A stretch of DNA of 64,000 nt from Flavobacterium endophyticum (GTDB lineage Bacteria > Bacteroidota > Bacteroidia > Flavobacteriales > Flavobacteriaceae). The stretch covers positions 1,437,927-1,501,926 of the forward strand of contig NZ_RBLC01000001.1 of the NCBI RefSeq assembly GCF_003634455.1, read 5' to 3'. The position numbers and the translations under genes are program-made. How positions within the stretch are numbered: the stretch's first letter is position 1; each line of letters starts with the position of its first letter. This document shows positions 25,160 through 36,000 of the stretch, in pieces. The notes under the pieces were generated by a model. That model was not told the DNA's origin. It did not search any database and worked only from the letters and a program-made list of their open reading frames with translations.

Positions 25160-28100
25160 TTAGTTTCTTTCTCTATTGATTTGAATCCATCCTGTTTTAG
25201 AAGATACACCGCTTCTTTCTATTACATAATAGTAAGTTCCATCAGGCAGTTCTTTTCCTCCGCTAGACTGTCCTCTCCATTGGTTCGTATAGTTTGTAAA
25301 GCTATATACTTCGGTACCGTAGCGGTTAAAGATAGTTAATTTCTTCACATTGAAACCGGTAAGGTCAAAAGTTTCGTTATTACCATCATTATTTGGCGAA
25401 ATACCTTTTTGGATATCACAGAATGTGCTTGAAACCTCAACTGGTTTAACACTTTCACAACCAGTAGCCGTAATAATGGTTACTGTAAAGTTCAACGGAT
25501 ATTGAACCTCTCCAGAAAGTGTAGCAACATATTGCGATACATTGAAAGTACTGCTGTTGGTACCTACTTGTTCATTCTGAGCGTTTCTCCACACATAGGT
25601 GTAGCTTGGGTCAGAAGGCGAAGCAATTAGAACATACTCATTATTTTGACATTCATTAGCGAAAGTAATGTCAAGCTGATTCTCAATAGTTACAGTAAAT
25701 GAAGACTCTGATCTATTTCTACATGTAGCCGGATCTGCTGTAATTAGATAAGTAACTACATACGTACCTGGAGCACTTGTGCCAGCTATGATTTCACCCG
25801 TATTCGGGTTCAAGGTTAAGCCTGTGCTTGGGTTGGCAGTAAACTGTCCACCTGGAGTAAATCCGCCAGTTGGTATAGATCCTTGAGTTCCTGAAGAACA
25901 GAAACTATCATCGCTATAAGCAAAATCCGTTACTGGGTTGATTGCCGTAGTAATCGTAATTGTAGTATCAAAACTTCCTGCATCTCTACAAAGCCCATTA
26001 TCTTGAGGTACTGAATACGTGATCGTATACGTTCCTATTTGAGAGTTTGCTAAGTTGATTTCTCCTGTAGTCAAGTTCACAGACACATTCGGATCAGTCG
26101 AAGTATATTGTCCTCCTGTCACGAAACCTGCTCCTGGAACTGGCATTGGGTTAACCGTTGCATTCTTACAAACTGGTGTTGCATAACTGAAGGCTACCGC
26201 TGGCTGCGTAAGTGCATTGATAACGATAGTCGCATCAGTGTTTCCTCCTAGACCACATCCTGAAGCAGCTACAGTATATTTGATAGTATACGTTCCTGGC
26301 TGAGAATTAGCAAGATCAATTTCTCCTGTTGTAGGGTCAAATACTACACCTGTACCAGCTACTAAACTATAAGTACCGCCAGTTACGAATCCTGAAACAG
26401 GAATCGGCATTGGGTTCGTACCGCTAATACAAACTGGGGTCGTATATGTGAATCCTGTCGTAGCCGTTCCAGAAGGATTGATACGGATATCAAAGAAACT
26501 TTGAGAGTACGCTCTACAAAGAGCTGCATCTTCTTCTATCGTATAGAATACTCTATACAATCCTGCTGTACTTGTCGTAAAGTCGATAGCACCAGTAGTA
26601 GCATCTAGACCAAGACCTGTAGCTGGGGTAGCCGTAAATGTACCTCCTGCTGTATATCCAACACCTGGAATGACCGCAATTGGGCTAGGATCTGTGATAC
26701 AGTATTCATCTTGTGGATACGTGAAGGCTGTACCAGGCGTAACTCCGCCAGTAACCGTAAACGTAAACGCACCTGTTTTGTCATCCGTACAATTTGTAAT
26801 CGCAGGAGTAACCGTATAAGTAACAACATAGTCACCCGCAGCTGCGCCATCAAGAGTAACTTCTCCTGTAGTGGCATCAATTGGCAATGCTGGAGAAATA
26901 GTATACGCTCCTCCTACTGTAAATGCAAGAGCATCTGTCAATTCTGGAGTAATCGTTCCTGTTGGACACACTGGCGTTTCATACGTAAAGTCAGTATCAA
27001 TTTCATTCACTTGTAATACAAATTCTACCGTCTCTTCACAACCATTGCTCACTTTTACGCTATACGTACCTTCCTGTGTATTGGCTGGAGTAATATTGAA
27101 AGTACTTCCAGTTTGGTCAGAAACCGTTCCGTCAGGTAATGTCCATGTATACGTTCCATCTGCCAAGTTAAAGTTTGTCGGTACTACAGTAGCAGTAGTC
27201 GAATCTCCTTCACAGATAATCATATCGCCATCTACCGTATACGCTGGCAGTGGATTGTTTGGTTTGATATTGAAATCTGTAATGATATGACATCCTGTTG
27301 AAGGCTTGTCAATTCTTACATACACTGGAACATCAACAGTAGTAGTAACAGAAGTAACAGCACCTGTTGTTCCGTCTTCTGCCTCTGGAAGAGTCAGATA
27401 GTACGTAATTACATAGTCATCTGGATTTTCAATACCATCAAGAATCACATCAGTGTTAACAGTTACGTCAAACTGAGTTGTAGTTCCTGTACACGCTTTT
27501 AAATCTTCTGGCTCGTTTTCTGGGAATACATCTTTAATAAGTTTCACCTCAGCTTTTCTTTCTACAGTTGTCCCGTCACATTTGTCATATAACGCTACCG
27601 CTTGCATTAAAGCAACCTCTTCGATACAAACATTGATGTCTAGATCGTTGCTGTAGAATTCTCCGTCTTTAAGCCATTTGAATACCACATTAGACAAAGC
27701 TCCGTCTGGAACAAATCTCCAAGCTTCATTCTCAGCGGTCCATGCTCCAGTATTTCTTCCTGGAGGAACAGCAAACTCTGTATTCGTATCGCCTTGGATA
27801 CCGATTATACCACGTCCGCCATTGTGGCCTGGACAAGGAGTTCTCTTTTCTACATAAACATCAATGATGTTGCTTCCTTCATACAATACAATCTGGCTAG
27901 TCTGTAATTGACTAGTACAAGCTGTAGAGTAAGAAGCCATTTTATAAACATTCAATACGAATGCTCTACAAGGAGCCGTACCTAAAACGGTATAGTTGAT
28001 AGACGCATCTGCTGGAGATTGCTCCGGCCAAAGATCTTGCAATACTCCAGAAATAGAATTTCTATACGGTAATTGCGTTGTAGCTGCCATAGGTGGAATC

Positions 28101-31100
28101 AACGGAATAGTACTGTTAGCATTTAATACCCATCCTGCAGCTCCAGATCCTGGCTCATACATCCCTCCGTTTCCTGTAGGCCCAGAAATACTGAAGGTAA
28201 TCGCACCGTTATCCGTAACTAATAATTTGCTATAAGCATCCCCGAAGAAACAGAAATTAAACGGTCTGCTTTGTCCGGTAGAATCACTTAATAATGTCAA
28301 GTCAACCAATGGCGACCAGTCGTCATCCGCATTAATCGGAAGTACGATACTAGAAGATCCCGCAGTATATGGGAATGGCGGCGCATAATCAATACGTTCC
28401 ACACGGTAGCTTGTTGTAGCCTGTGTTTGGAAATAAGTTGCCGATAGATCGATACACAAATCATCTGGACAAAGAATTTTTTCTTCTCCCAAAGACATTG
28501 TAATACCCTCAATATCCACACCAATACAACCTGGTGAGTTGTAAAGCGTAAATTCATAAGGTCCTGACCAGTAGCTCACGTTATCCGGTCCACAGATGGC
28601 TCTTACATAATATTCTTGAGGTATTGTAGGTGGTATTCCGATAAGGTTAGCATTCGGTACAGTCACACGAGTTCCTGGTAAAGATCCTGGGTAAGGACCG
28701 CCTGCTGCTTGGTGAACATACTCCCATGCTGTCTCTGTTCCTCCTGGTGTCCAGCTGATGTTAGCCGAAGTAGGAGAAGTCTGCTCTACCGTTAAGTTAG
28801 TCGGATAAGGACAAGTAATTGCAGAACAGAAAGGCATACCTCTGTACAATCTACTATTTGGTCTTCCAGTTCCTGGAGGTTTAGTATAGATTTGCTCGTT
28901 ATAGAAGTTGGTTATCGTTAATCCTACTTGGCCTAAGTTAGCCGTAGTAGCTGTACTAGGATTCCAGAACACTTCAAATTGAACGCCAGGACAGAAACTA
29001 ACAACTTGGTCTACAAAAGTAACCCCAGCTGGAGGGCCTGTCAAGGTAGCAACCAACAATCCGTTTTGCATAACGCTCATCGTAACGCCAGCGCCCCATC
29101 CGTTAGATGCCGTATCGGTCAATCTAAAAGTATAAGCACACAGATCCGCTGTTTCGCAAAGCAAGGTTCTAAATACGATTGGTCCAACCCATTGGCTTAC
29201 GTTCGGATCAGCACATACTGCTCTTACATAGTACTCATATTGGTTACCTGGCTGTAAAGGCGCTCCAGTAACAGTATTCGTATTGGCAAGGAAGTTGATA
29301 TTATTCGTAGTAACAGCACCTGCAAAGGTAGCAGACGGAACTCCCGTTCCTACCGGCTGTACCGCAACCTGCCATTGTGTTTCTTGGTATCCTGGTGTCC
29401 AGAATAATTGTGCAGAAGTCGAAGTGATGCTTCCCGCTACTATACCTAGATCCATCGGATCCGGACAAGCTGGGATTGGCTCAATCACAATATCGTCAAT
29501 AAAAATCTTAGTTTGGCTATTTGCTCCTTGTGGAATATGGAAAGCAATGTTTACCAAAGTTCCCGGAGGACCGCCTTCTCCAACTAAGTTAATAATGCGT
29601 TCTCTGTATTCTGTATTGGTCAATGTGCCTCTCCATAAAGGAGTTGTTGTGTTAAAGTTGGCTGGAGCAATAGAACCTCCATTTGAAAGGACAACTTCAA
29701 GCGTATTGGCTGCTGTAGCACTCGCTACTTTATATTTATAACGTATTCTATAGCCTGTTCTCAAATCTAATACTGGCGAAATCAACCAGTCATCATTGTT
29801 TGTTCCAGCATTTGGCGTGAACGTAGCTACTTCGTTACCTTCAAAAGGTGTCGCAGTGTCGTTCATGTTCCAAGTATTCGTTCCGCTAACACTCAATGTA
29901 GACCAGCAAAGCTGTCTTGGAGAAGTGCTGTTGAATCCTTCAGAATAGGGAACTGGTATCGGATCACACGCTGTATTGAACAAGAATGGACCTACCCAAC
30001 GGCTAACGTCAGTACCAGAACAAACCGCTCTTACATAAAACTCATACTGAGTTGCTGCTTGCAATGCAGTACCTACTGCACCTGGAACTCCTGATCCATA
30101 TGCTCCACCATTCGCTATTGTTACAGCAGCAGGATCATTATAAGTAGGAACATCACCACCTGGTGCCTGAACCACTACCTGCCAAGAAGAAGCTGCTCCC
30201 AATGCTGGCTGTGTCCAGCCTAAAACAGCACTAGTTGTTCTTATGTCAGAAACATTTAAGTTAGTCGGGATACCACAAGATACCGCCGTTCTAAACGAAA
30301 ATGGACCTACCCACAAACTCGCCCTATTAGGACCACAGACTGTTCTGATATAGAATACATAAGGAGTATCCGAAATCAATCCAGTTCTTGGATTAGGACG
30401 TGTGCTGGTAACGTTGGCTAAATTGATAGGATCTGTATTCAATGGAACTACTGCCGATTCTTGTGGCGACAGATAGATTTCCCAGTCCGTAGTTGGTCCA
30501 GATGGAAGCGATGCCGGAGTCCAAGTTAAAGTGGCTCCATTGGCAGTAATTCCTGTAGCGCCCAAGTTAATAGGAACTGGACATTTTGGGAATTCACAAT
30601 CGACCATTTCTGTAAACAGTGGCGCAGTGCCAGGGGCTCCTGTACCGGCTGTTTTTTGATACAATAATTGTCCGAATGAATTTTGGACAACAACTCCTAC
30701 GGTTGCAGGAGCAGTTCCGCCCGTTACCCATACCAATTCGAATGGGATACCATGACATAATGGAACTGGTACTACTAAAGAAGTACCTGATGTAAATTGT
30801 GGTCCAAGGACTTTTACCGTGATACCGTTTTGTCTCACATGCATCACTGCTCCCTGCCATCCGTTAGTACCGGTTAGCCTGAAGTTATGGTTACATGGAC
30901 TCGACGTAGTCGGATCCGGATTACATATAGGAGTAAAGAACTCAAACGGACCTGCCCAAGGGCTATAGGTCGAACCACCTGCTACACACAAAGCTCGTAC
31001 CCAGTATTGGTAAGATGTTGAACCTGTTAGAGCAGTTCCATCAGCCATTTGAGTAAAAACATGTCCTGTATTAGTAGTCACTGTTTGTGAAGGCGATCCT

Positions 31101-32539
31101 ACAGCAGGAATAGCAGATCCTGCTGGCTGAATAGCCACTTGCCACTCCGTATAGCCAGGAACATTGCCCCACGATAGAGTTGCTTGAGTCTGTGTAATAT
31201 TTGATGCTGCTAAGGCAGTAGGTTCATCACAAGTAATGTATTGTAATTCTAGGTAATAGCCTATCGTTTGGTTGGCGCTTGTAGAAGAAACAACCACAAT
31301 ATAGGTCTGTCCTGCAGTTACAGAAAGAAGCGTAACAATTCTAGTCGTACTGTTAGTATTCGCAGCACCCGCAACGCAGCTTACTCCTACGTTCGCACAG
31401 CTGCTGTATACAAATACACCAGAGTTAGGTCCGGTTGGAGTCATCTCTACACGGATATCGCCACTTGTCGGAGCAACAAAAGAATAGAATACCTCATTAC
31501 CAGTCATATAATTGGTTCCGGCAGGAACCGCCCCGCAACCAGTTCCCTGTGCTACGTCTGTTCTGTCGTTAGAATTCGTAGTATGGTTCGTAGTAGAATA
31601 CGGTATACCCGGCATCACGATAGGATCCGCGCACGTTTCTCCTAAAGAAGCCGTCGTAAAAAAGTAAGGCGTTGTCCAATCACTCTTGTTGGTTGGCGAA
31701 CAGACTGCTCTTACATAATATTTATAGTTGGTATCTGGAGTTAATGTTCCAAGAGGAATATTATAGGTTGTCCCAGTTACTTGTACTATAGTACCATCCG
31801 TGATTTGTTGGTTATCACGAACGATAATCACTTCAAATTCAGTAGCGCCTCCAGTTGGAACAGTCCAAGTTAGAGTTGCATTCGTCATGTTGATCGTAGG
31901 AGCCTGCAAGTTATTAGGCATGTCGCATTTTTTAGAAACGCGCACGTCATCAATATAGAAACGGTCTCCGCCAATTCCAGAACCAGTTTGTGTTTGTACA
32001 CGCACAAAGGCTATATACACCTGTTCCCCTGCATTATAACCTAATGCTTTCAGGTTGACCGTTTTTTCATCCCAGCGTGGTGTGGTTCCATTCTCTTCAT
32101 AAATCCCGTTAGGATTTAGCTCGAGCTCGGTCCAGTCTTCTGCCAGAGTATAATCTGACAAAACATTTTGGATAGGATTCCTTGAAACTCTAACTTCATA
32201 AATGGTTCCCTGATCATCGTTCAGGAAAGCCCTAGTTAAAAATTGCAATTGGGCATTGTCAGGAAGGGTTACACGGGTCGTTGCTAACCAGTTTCTCGCA
32301 GTGTTCCCTTGACCTATTTGGTAATTCTGCACAAAGGCAGAATTAGGAGCCGAGGCTGAAAAGTTTGCCTGTGTATTAATCTGCCAGTTTCTTTGTGCGA
32401 ACTGAGGTGGAAGAGGACCATTAAACCAATTCCAACCTGTCGGCAGAGTCGTACCTCCATCAAAGTTCTCCGTCAGACCTTGCCCAAAGGTGACGAGAGA
32501 CATGAAAAAGGTAAGAAGTAATAAGGTAATTTTTTTCAT
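25160..32539 (-). CDS. Giant T9SS type B (gliding-motility-type CTD) adhesin
   Basis: Secreted cell-surface protein of 2459 residues, signal peptide MKKITLLLLTFFMSLVTFG. The domains run in this order: choice-of-anchor J (to about 200); a series of six Cys-led fibronectin III units, each opening with a motif like CDMPNNLQ or CPYPTNLT, interspersed with a PPC-like domain, two copies of a roughly 110-residue module (FRLTGTNGWQGAV / FRLTDTASNGWGAG) and a second choice-of-anchor J; a central region with no recognised domain; five tandem repeats of about 80 residues (DNA 27000-25690); and a C-terminal type B sorting domain (GISPNNDGNNETF ... LTIFNRYGTEVY ... GTYYYVIE). The type B signal sends it through T9SS to the surface with its own SprF. 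It resembles SprB/RemA-type adhesins by architecture, but I see no canonical SprB repeats. The ligand is unknown. Confidence 0.9.
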   Translation of the reverse strand: MKKITLLLLTFFMSLVTFGQGLTENFDGGTTLPTGWNWFNGPLPPQFAQRNWQINTQANFSASAPNSAFVQNYQIGQGNTARNWLATTRVTLPDNAQLQFLTRAFLNDDQGTIYEVRVSRNPIQNVLSDYTLAEDWTELELNPNGIYEENGTTPRWDEKTVNLKALGYNAGEQVYIAFVRVQTQTGSGIGGDRFYIDDVRVSKKCDMPNNLQAPTINMTNATLTWTVPTGGATEFEVIIVRDNQQITDGTIVQVTGTTYNIPLGTLTPDTNYKYYVRAVCSPTNKSDWTTPYFFTTASLGETCADPIVMPGIPYSTTNHTTNSNDRTDVAQGTGCGAVPAGTNYMTGNEVFYSFVAPTSGDIRVEMTPTGPNSGVFVYSSCANVGVSCVAGAANTNSTTRIVTLLSVTAGQTYIVVVSSTSANQTIGYYLELQYITCDEPTALAASNITQTQATLSWGNVPGYTEWQVAIQPAGSAIPAVGSPSQTVTTNTGHVFTQMADGTALTGSTSYQYWVRALCVAGGSTYSPWAGPFEFFTPICNPDPTTSSPCNHNFRLTGTNGWQGAVMHVRQNGITVKVLGPQFTSGTSLVVPVPLCHGIPFELVWVTGGTAPATVGVVVQNSFGQLLYQKTAGTGAPGTAPLFTEMVDCEFPKCPVPINLGATGITANGATLTWTPASLPSGPTTDWEIYLSPQESAVVPLNTDPINLANVTSTRPNPRTGLISDTPYVFYIRTVCGPNRASLWVGPFSFRTAVSCGIPTNLNVSDIRTTSAVLGWTQPALGAASSWQVVVQAPGGDVPTYNDPAAVTIANGGAYGSGVPGAVGTALQAATQYEFYVRAVCSGTDVSRWVGPFLFNTACDPIPVPYSEGFNSTSPRQLCWSTLSVSGTNTWNMNDTATPFEGNEVATFTPNAGTNNDDWLISPVLDLRTGYRIRYKYKVASATAANTLEVVLSNGGSIAPANFNTTTPLWRGTLTNTEYRERIINLVGEGGPPGTLVNIAFHIPQGANSQTKIFIDDIVIEPIPACPDPMDLGIVAGSITSTSAQLFWTPGYQETQWQVAVQPVGTGVPSATFAGAVTTNNINFLANTNTVTGAPLQPGNQYEYYVRAVCADPNVSQWVGPIVFRTLLCETADLCAYTFRLTDTASNGWGAGVTMSVMQNGLLVATLTGPPAGVTFVDQVVSFCPGVQFEVFWNPSTATTANLGQVGLTITNFYNEQIYTKPPGTGRPNSRLYRGMPFCSAITCPYPTNLTVEQTSPTSANISWTPGGTETAWEYVHQAAGGPYPGSLPGTRVTVPNANLIGIPPTIPQEYYVRAICGPDNVSYWSGPYEFTLYNSPGCIGVDIEGITMSLGEEKILCPDDLCIDLSATYFQTQATTSYRVERIDYAPPFPYTAGSSSIVLPINADDDWSPLVDLTLLSDSTGQSRPFNFCFFGDAYSKLLVTDNGAITFSISGPTGNGGMYEPGSGAAGWVLNANSTIPLIPPMAATTQLPYRNSISGVLQDLWPEQSPADASINYTVLGTAPCRAFVLNVYKMASYSTACTSQLQTSQIVLYEGSNIIDVYVEKRTPCPGHNGGRGIIGIQGDTNTEFAVPPGRNTGAWTAENEAWRFVPDGALSNVVFKWLKDGEFYSNDLDINVCIEEVALMQAVALYDKCDGTTVERKAEVKLIKDVFPENEPEDLKACTGTTTQFDVTVNTDVILDGIENPDDYVITYYLTLPEAEDGTTGAVTSVTTTVDVPVYVRIDKPSTGCHIITDFNIKPNNPLPAYTVDGDMIICEGDSTTATVVPTNFNLADGTYTWTLPDGTVSDQTGSTFNITPANTQEGTYSVKVSNGCEETVEFVLQVNEIDTDFTYETPVCPTGTITPELTDALAFTVGGAYTISPALPIDATTGEVTLDGAAAGDYVVTYTVTPAITNCTDDKTGAFTFTVTGGVTPGTAFTYPQDEYCITDPSPIAVIPGVGYTAGGTFTATPATGLGLDATTGAIDFTTSTAGLYRVFYTIEEDAALCRAYSQSFFDIRINPSGTATTGFTYTTPVCISGTNPMPIPVSGFVTGGTYSLVAGTGVVFDPTTGEIDLANSQPGTYTIKYTVAASGCGLGGNTDATIVINALTQPAVAFSYATPVCKNATVNPMPVPGAGFVTGGQYTSTDPNVSVNLTTGEINLANSQIGTYTITYSVPQDNGLCRDAGSFDTTITITTAINPVTDFAYSDDSFCSSGTQGSIPTGGFTPGGQFTANPSTGLTLNPNTGEIIAGTSAPGTYVVTYLITADPATCRNRSESSFTVTIENQLDITFANECQNNEYVLIASPSDPSYTYVWRNAQNEQVGTNSSTFNVSQYVATLSGEVQYPLNFTVTIITATGCESVKPVEVSSTFCDIQKGISPNNDGNNETFDLTGFNVKKLTIFNRYGTEVYSFTNYTNQWRGQSSGGKELPDGTYYYVIERSGVSSKTGWIQINRERN
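25690..27000 (-). repeat. Five tandem ~80-residue Ig-like repeats inside the adhesin gene
   Basis: Five units of about 250 bp. Each encodes a start like FTYxxPVC, a GGxF/Y turn, a TGEI-type strand and a GTYxVxYT-type strand. In transcription order the starts read FTYETPVC, FTYPQDEYC, FTYTTPVC, FSYATPVC and FAYSDDSFC. They diverge in sequence, so they are old duplications rather than a recent expansion. Confidence 0.8.
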
Positions 32540-32591
32540 AAAATGAAAAGTTTAGGTTGTTTAATATATTTTGATAAAAATTTAAGAACTT

Positions 32592-32624
32592 CAAATTTAA
32601 CTATTTTTAAGAATATCATAACAA
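32592..32624 (-). promoter_or_regulatory. Promoter of the adhesin gene
   Basis: On the minus strand TTG (plus-strand 32622-32624) is followed after 22 bp by a perfect -7 box TAAATTTG (plus-strand 32592-32599), about 50 bp before the adhesin ATG. Spacing and sequence fit the Flavobacterium promoter pattern. Confidence 0.7.
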
Positions 32625-33066
32625 AAAAATGACATTTAACTAAATTGTTTTGTGATAAACCGTAATTTTTGGGCTTCTCGCCTCTCTTATTCGCATCATT
32701 TCTTCTTGTTTTTGAGTTTTTTTTGCTGTTTTCTCGGTACCCATCGCCCAAAAATAGGCGCTTTTATCAAAAAATACATTTTTTAACATTTTTTATGAAA
32801 GATGTGACAATATATCGTAATTTGCACTAAAATTCCTGCAATCCGTTGACATAAAATAGGTTATAGGGTACTCCAATTGGCCTTTTTGGCACAACATTGG
32901 GATTTTCATGGATCAGATACGGCTAGACGTAAAGCAAGAAACAATAAAGGTAAATCTTAGAAAAAGCAAAAATTACCAATAAGAAAACAAGGTAAATACA
33001 TATGAACATTATATATTATAAGGAACAGTTTACATTTTTATTAACCATTTAAAACAATTTAGATTT
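32625..33066. other. Non-coding region between the adhesin and RCC1/delta-60 genes
   Basis: About 440 bp upstream of two divergent T9SS cargo genes. No convincing gene is present: a 16-codon frame at 33002-33052 and a longer minus-strand frame overlapping the adhesin start have no gene-like features. I did not find an exact TAnnTTTG box for the plus-strand gene. Confidence 0.5.
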
Positions 33067-36000
33067 ATGAAAAAAACAGTACTTTTTTTACTTTTAGCTT
33101 TATGCTGGAGTAAGGTGGATGCGCAATGCTGGAAATCAGCTAATTATTGTACAGGCATTAAAATGGACGGAACTTTATGGAAATGGGGACCGAACCAATC
33201 TGGACAATTAGGGAATGGTACGTCTGGAGACGGAAACACCACTCCAATAAAGATTGGCACAGATACTGATTGGAAACAGGCAAGTTGTACAGAATATTTT
33301 ACCGCAGCCATAAAAAACAACGGGACTCTATGGACTTGGGGCGAAAACTACGATGGTGAATTAGGTCTAGGGGACAATATGACATATCGTACTGTACCTA
33401 CACAAGTCGGTACAGGGACCAATTGGAAAACAGTAGCTGCGGGAGCAGACCATTGTTTGGCCATAAAAACAGATGGTACTCTATGGATGTGGGGTGAAAC
33501 AGGAACGGCCGGTGAACCAATATTATCTCCCGTTCAAGTTGGCACGGACACAGACTGGGAAAAGATTTTCGCAGGATTTAGCTATTCTTTTGCCATAAAA
33601 ACGAACGGAACTTTATGGGCTTGGGGACGGAACTATGAAAAGGTGGCACTGGGCCTCGGTGCCTCAGCCGCTGAGGTTGTATACACCCCTACCCAAATCG
33701 GGAATGATACTAATTGGGTAGCTATTGCCACTTATAATGAATTTAACCCTGTAGAAAGCACTAATTATGCATTAAAATCTGACGGAACATTATGGGGTTG
33801 GGGCGATAACAGTCTCTCTAATCCTTTGGGTGATGGAACCACAACAAAAAGATATTCACCAGTTAGAATCGGATCAGATAATGACTGGTCTAAAATATCG
33901 CATCAGTCAGGCATCAAAAGTAACGGAACACTTTGGGGATGGGGATATGGCCATAATTTAGGCACTGGAAGCACTACCCTAGTTAGTACCCCAATACAGA
34001 TTGGAACAGAAACGGATTGGGCTTCTCTTAATAGATATGGAAGATGTTTTGAAAAAATAAAAACAGACGGAACATTCTGGAATACCGGACAGAATTTTGA
34101 TGGCGACTTAGGTACCGGAAACTATACACCTTCACTTATTTCGATACAAATCCTCACAACCAATTGTCCTCCACCTGTAATCGCTAACAACGATTCAGGA
34201 ACTGCCCTAAACGGACTCTCAAACACGCCCGTTGCTAACGTACTTATCAATGACACCTTTAATGAACTTTCAGCTACCTTATCAAATGTTACATTGTCTT
34301 TTGTGAGTGCTACACATAGTGGTATTACTCTAAATGCCACAACAGGCGCAGTCAATGTTGCTTCAACTGTACCTATAGGAAATTACTCTTTAGTCTATCA
34401 AATCTGTGAAACGGCAAGCATTTCCAACTGCGATACGGCTACAGTCACTATAACCGTAAATCCGCAGACCGTCAATGCCGTAAACGATAATTTTTCTAGT
34501 ACGCCAATCAATTACTTGACCGGAGATATGACATCATCAGTGCTCTCTAACGACACGGTCAATGGCATTACTGCCAATACTGCCGAGGTGATCATAACAC
34601 TTACCAATAATGGCGGTATTGCAGGAGCCTCGATAAATCCAGACGGTACGATCTGGATTCCGGCAGCTACGCTCATTAATACCTATACCCTACAGTACAG
34701 CATCTGCTTGGTATCAAGCCCGTCCATTTGCGACACTGCTACAGTAACCGTCTCGGTAGCCGACCCAGTGACTACGACGCCAGAAATTGTTTTTGCCATC
34801 CGTGCGAACAAGACAGTATATCAGTCAGAGCTCCAGAGTACTGGAAAAATCATCATCGGCGGCATATTTAACAAATACAATAACGTCAGTGCCAAACACC
34901 TGATGCGATTGAATACCGACCTTACGCAAGATACTTCTTTTCCTGCTTTAGGAACCTTACCCGATCCGCCGTATGACTTTAAAGTGCTCTCCAACGATAA
35001 GATTATTGTAGTTGGAACCTTTACTTCTGTCAACGGAACCTCAACAGGAAAAGGTATCGCTAGGCTAAATGCCGACGGAACCGTCGATTCCAGTTTTAAT
35101 GTAGGCGGTGTCGGTATCGGAGTTAATGACAGAGTGTTGGCCTGTGCCATACAAAGTGATGGAAAGATTCTATTGGGTGGTGGCTTTATCCGTTCTTATA
35201 ATGGCGTGCCGGTGCGAAACATGATTCGTCTTAATGTCGATGGCTCTCTGGATACGTCTTTTGTATACCCTTATACCTATGAACTAGGTACTTTTGGATC
35301 CATACATACCATAAATGTAACTACTGACGACAAGCTAATTGTTTCCGGAAATTATAGCACGGAGCCGGGAGGACAGGTCAATCTTTTCCAGCTTAATACA
35401 GACGGATCGCTTGATGAAAATTTTGTCAAGGCAACAGTGGGGCAACAGTATTATAGAGATACGAATTACTGCTCATCTTGTATTGCACCAATACAGAACG
35501 TAGTATTACAGTCTGATGGTAAGATTCTCGTCGTGGGAGCCTTTAACTCCTATTTAAAATACGTAAGAAAAAACATGGCCAGATTGCAAAGCAATGGAGC
35601 CATGGATCTTCAGTTTGCCCCTCCACTCGCAAACAGAGTTATCAATGATGTGGTGATAGAACCAGACGGTAAGTTCATTATCGCCGGCGAATTTACAACA
35701 TTGCAGGGCTTTACCCATGCCAAATTAGCACGATTAAATGCTAATGGAACGCGCGATGCTTCTTTCAGTTCGGGTAGCGGTCCGACACACACTTCTATTC
35801 CAGCACCTATGCCGAGTGTCATGGACCTAAACCGCCAAGTCGACGGAAAAGTAATCGTTTCAGGAATCTTTAGCCATTACAACGGTATCTCTGCCACTAA
35901 CATCACTAGGATAACCCCTGAAATTCCGGGTGGACAAGCCAGAGGTACACTACAGTTATGGAATACCGAACCAGAAATCGAAAACAGCCTGGTGTTGGCA

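Noticed and set aside
26605..31645. Several long open frames antisense to or out of frame with the adhesin gene
   Set aside because: They lie inside a gene with strong protein-level repeats; their translations are rich in Arg/Ser or Leu runs with no domain and no promoter, as expected of shadow frames.
32536..32751. 71-codon minus-strand frame before the adhesin gene
   Set aside because: It overlaps the adhesin promoter and start, has a basic low-complexity product and no recognisable domain.
33002..33052. 16-codon frame just before the RCC1/delta-60 gene, as a possible leader peptide
   Set aside because: Sequence MNIIYYKEQFTFLLTI shows no regulatory codon run and no attenuator hairpin follows; frames this short are common in A/T-rich DNA.
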